Assembly: GCF_009789075.1 (NCBI RefSeq)
Contig: NZ_WNXQ01000014.1
Coordinates: 1-64,000 of the forward strand
Direction: 5' to 3'
Length of the DNA: 64,000 nt
Origin: Pseudooceanicola pacificus
GTDB taxonomy: Bacteria; Pseudomonadota; Alphaproteobacteria; Rhodobacterales; Rhodobacteraceae
Numbering within the stretch: the stretch's first letter is position 1; each line of letters begins with the position of its first letter. The notes under the pieces are model-generated. The model worked only from the letters and a program-made list of their open reading frames with translations. It searched no databases and was not told where the DNA came from. The position numbers and the translations under genes were made by a program. Below, in pieces: positions 62,175-64,000 of this stretch.

Positions 62175-64000
62175 TGCCGTCCATGACGTCACCGGTGAAA
62201 TCTTCCGGGACGGTTGGAGCCGCATTCGGGGCTCGATGCAGGGGCTGCAGGCGTCCCGGCAGAGGCAGCTCGTGCGGGCCGCCGCCGGTCACCGTGCAGC
62301 GGTCTTCAAGGCGATCCGGGGCGGGGGCACGCATACCAAATCGCAGCTGATGAACCAGCTCGATTACCTGACGACGAAGTCCTCGCATCTCGTGGACAGC
62401 AGCGGCTTCCTGGACGGGAAGACGAAGCTCGAGGCATCCGAGATCAAGGACCTGACGGAGCGGTTCGCCAAGCGCTGGAGCGCGGGGTTCAAGCCCAAGC
62501 TCGGGCAGACGACGCATATGCTCATGTCCTACCCGATCGGCACCCGGGGCGAGGACGTGCGCGACATCACCGCCAATGTCGCGGAGCGGTTCTTTCAGTC
62601 CGACGAGGGGCATTTCGACTACATCATCGCAGTGCATGAGGATCGCGATCATCCCCACGCGCATATAGTATTGAACCGCCGGTCCCAGGAGGGCGAGTTC
62701 TTCTTCCTGGGTCGCGATCACAGGTTCAACTATGACGACTTCCGCCTCGCCATGGTCGAGGAGGCCGAGAAATTCGGCGTGCGTCTGGAGGCCACGCGGC
62801 GGCTCGACCGAGGTGTCGTGCACTACCCGCCGCGCACCCGCGAGGTCTATGCGGCCAAGGTTGAGGGGCGGGCCGCGGAACCACGGCCACGGGTCGGGGC
62901 AGACTTGGATCGCGCTCTCGAAGAGATCGCCAATACACGGATCATCTATCACTCGCTCGCAGCCGAGGCCTCCGCGGACAACCGCGAAGATATCGCCGAT
63001 GCCCTGTTCCGGTCCGGAGAACTGCTGGCGAAGGGCGGCAAACTCACATCGGAAGGAGGGGTCTACATGGCTGAGGAGCAATCGTTCGACGACCTGAGGA
63101 CCCGCTATGCCGATCAGGTCGCGCGCGTGCAGGGCATGATTGATGCGAAGCCGGAGGCCGAACGGCCGAGGCTCGAGCGCAGCCTCAACGAGATCCAGTC
63201 GCGGCTCGCGCATATGCAGCCCTTGGGGCTGCGCTCCGTGACACTGACCGAGAAGCCGTCCGACGGCGGGATCTATTCCGAGACCAATATCGATGCGGCC
63301 CGGCTCGACCGGTTGCGCGACCCCGAGGTGCGGGCGCATGTCGACACCGCGCTGCGCGGAACCGGGATCAGTTCGTCCGTGGTGGTCGCGCGGATGGAGA
63401 CGGGCGCGCAGAACGCGGCGCTCGAGCGGCAATGGATCGCTGACGATCTGGCGCGGGTGGCCGAGAGGGACGGTCTCAACCTCGAGCGCCGCGCGGATCT
63501 GGAGACGGCGCGCGAGACCCTCAACCGGGCCCATGTCCAGCTCGGCGTCGCGCTGGAGCGGGCAGGGGTCTTGCGTGAGGACGGTGTCGTGGAAGATCGC
63601 ACCGTGACGGAGAGGGTCCATTATCATCGGGACGCCACTGAGGACATGGAGCGCGCCATCCGCCAGGACATGCGTTCGGAAGGTCTGACCGAAGACCAGA
63701 TCGAGGCGCGGGAGTCGGAGATCGTCTCCCGCGCGGAGCGGCGTATCGAAGAAGAGCAACGCAGCTACCTCGATGCGCATCCGGAACTCCTCGCGCGCCC
63801 CGGTGACGTGATCGACCGGTCCGTACCCTACCGGGAGCACATCACCGACGAGGATCGGGCCCGCGAGATCACCCGCGAAGTCGACCGGATCATGGAGGGT
63901 CGCGACGCGCGGACCCCCGTTGCGGAGGCCGTCACGGACGCGTTCCGCGCGCGCTATCCCGACATGCCGTCGCATCTTGCCCGCGGGCTTGGCGCGACCT
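62161..64000 (+). CDS. VirD2-like relaxase, 5' part
   Basis: At least 613 aa from the ATG at 62161; the frame is still open at the window end. The relaxase domain has motif I with the candidate catalytic Tyr in QLMNQLDYLTTKSSHLV (about residue 75) and the metal-binding motif III HEDRDHPHAHIVLNRR (about 160-175). A long charged region follows (RRLDRGVVHYPPRTREVY and on to repeated EDQIEARESE segments). It would nick oriT and lead the strand in conjugation. It overlaps the mobilisation accessory gene and continues beyond the window. Confidence 0.88.
   Translation, partial: MRLNDAVHDVTGEIFRDGWSRIRGSMQGLQASRQRQLVRAAAGHRAAVFKAIRGGGTHTKSQLMNQLDYLTTKSSHLVDSSGFLDGKTKLEASEIKDLTERFAKRWSAGFKPKLGQTTHMLMSYPIGTRGEDVRDITANVAERFFQSDEGHFDYIIAVHEDRDHPHAHIVLNRRSQEGEFFFLGRDHRFNYDDFRLAMVEEAEKFGVRLEATRRLDRGVVHYPPRTREVYAAKVEGRAAEPRPRVGADLDRALEEIANTRIIYHSLAAEASADNREDIADALFRSGELLAKGGKLTSEGGVYMAEEQSFDDLRTRYADQVARVQGMIDAKPEAERPRLERSLNEIQSRLAHMQPLGLRSVTLTEKPSDGGIYSETNIDAARLDRLRDPEVRAHVDTALRGTGISSSVVVARMETGAQNAALERQWIADDLARVAERDGLNLERRADLETARETLNRAHVQLGVALERAGVLREDGVVEDRTVTERVHYHRDATEDMERAIRQDMRSEGLTEDQIEARESEIVSRAERRIEEEQRSYLDAHPELLARPGDVIDRSVPYREHITDEDRAREITREVDRIMEGRDARTPVAEAVTDAFRARYPDMPSHLARGLGAT

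Noticed and set aside
62065..63975. 636-residue minus-strand open frame opposite the relaxase
   Set aside because: The plus strand carries an intact relaxase domain with its HxHPHxH-type motif; the minus-strand frame is low in recognisable content and has no ribosome-binding site.

Overview
The window looks like part of a large, accessory-rich repABC replicon (plasmid or chromid) of an alphaproteobacterium, most likely a Rhodobacterales/Roseobacter-group organism. The evidence is a complete repA-repB-repC operon, high GC with alphaproteobacterial codon use, a ccdAB/tyrosine recombinase/DUF1403/ScpB maintenance cluster, and a run of small DUF-family plasmid genes ending in a VirD2-like relaxase. 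All identifications come from reading the sequence and recalling family motifs; no database search was run.

Layout. 1-366: edge of an IS3-family element and a decayed DUF736-like gene. 367-4579: repABC, with three copies of a 16-bp partition-like repeat. 4592-7927: tyrosine recombinase, CcdAB toxin-antitoxin, a dif-like inverted repeat, DUF1403 and ScpB. 8524-20728: a lower-GC defence island. It holds a small protein plus GHKL ATPase on the + strand and, on the - strand, a MerR-like regulator with two palindromic operators, a large adenine methyltransferase coupled to a PD-(D/E)XK-like nuclease, HipBA, and a Gabija-like pair (OLD-type ATPase/TOPRIM nuclease plus UvrD-like helicase). 20805-21310: an IS21 remnant.

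21446-34562: a cofactor island. thiC-thiM-thiE lies behind a TPP riboswitch, and a Nudix hydrolase with thiD lies behind a second TPP riboswitch on the other strand. An HPP/CBS membrane protein, panBC, nadABC, pabB and a Dabb-domain protein follow. thiM carries an in-frame TGA in place of a conserved Trp codon. 34731-36679: gene debris, then a tRNA-Leu(UAA) gene cut in two by an IS2-group insertion with a perfect 5-bp target duplication, next to an intact CAU-anticodon tRNA.

36952-64000: conjugative or plasmid backbone. It holds ArdC, DUF3768, a long ParB-like protein, a methyltransferase/Strawberry-notch helicase fusion, many small DUF genes, RadC, a secreted nuclease, DUF2493, a structured candidate oriT region, a mobilisation accessory protein and the 5' part of the relaxase. 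A Tn554-like transposon (three tyrosine recombinases plus a TnpC-like helper, all ATGA-coupled) has split a DUF6915 gene at a 6-bp core CACACG, leaving the gene halves 7.5 kb apart. An IS256-family copy with a nonsense codon sits inside that transposon.

Taken together, the replicon combines its own maintenance genes with B-vitamin/NAD/folate-precursor synthesis that could make it hard to lose, phage defence, and transfer functions that include likely anti-restriction genes. Recent decay is visible: three in-frame nonsense codons, a split gene, a split tRNA and several gene fragments.
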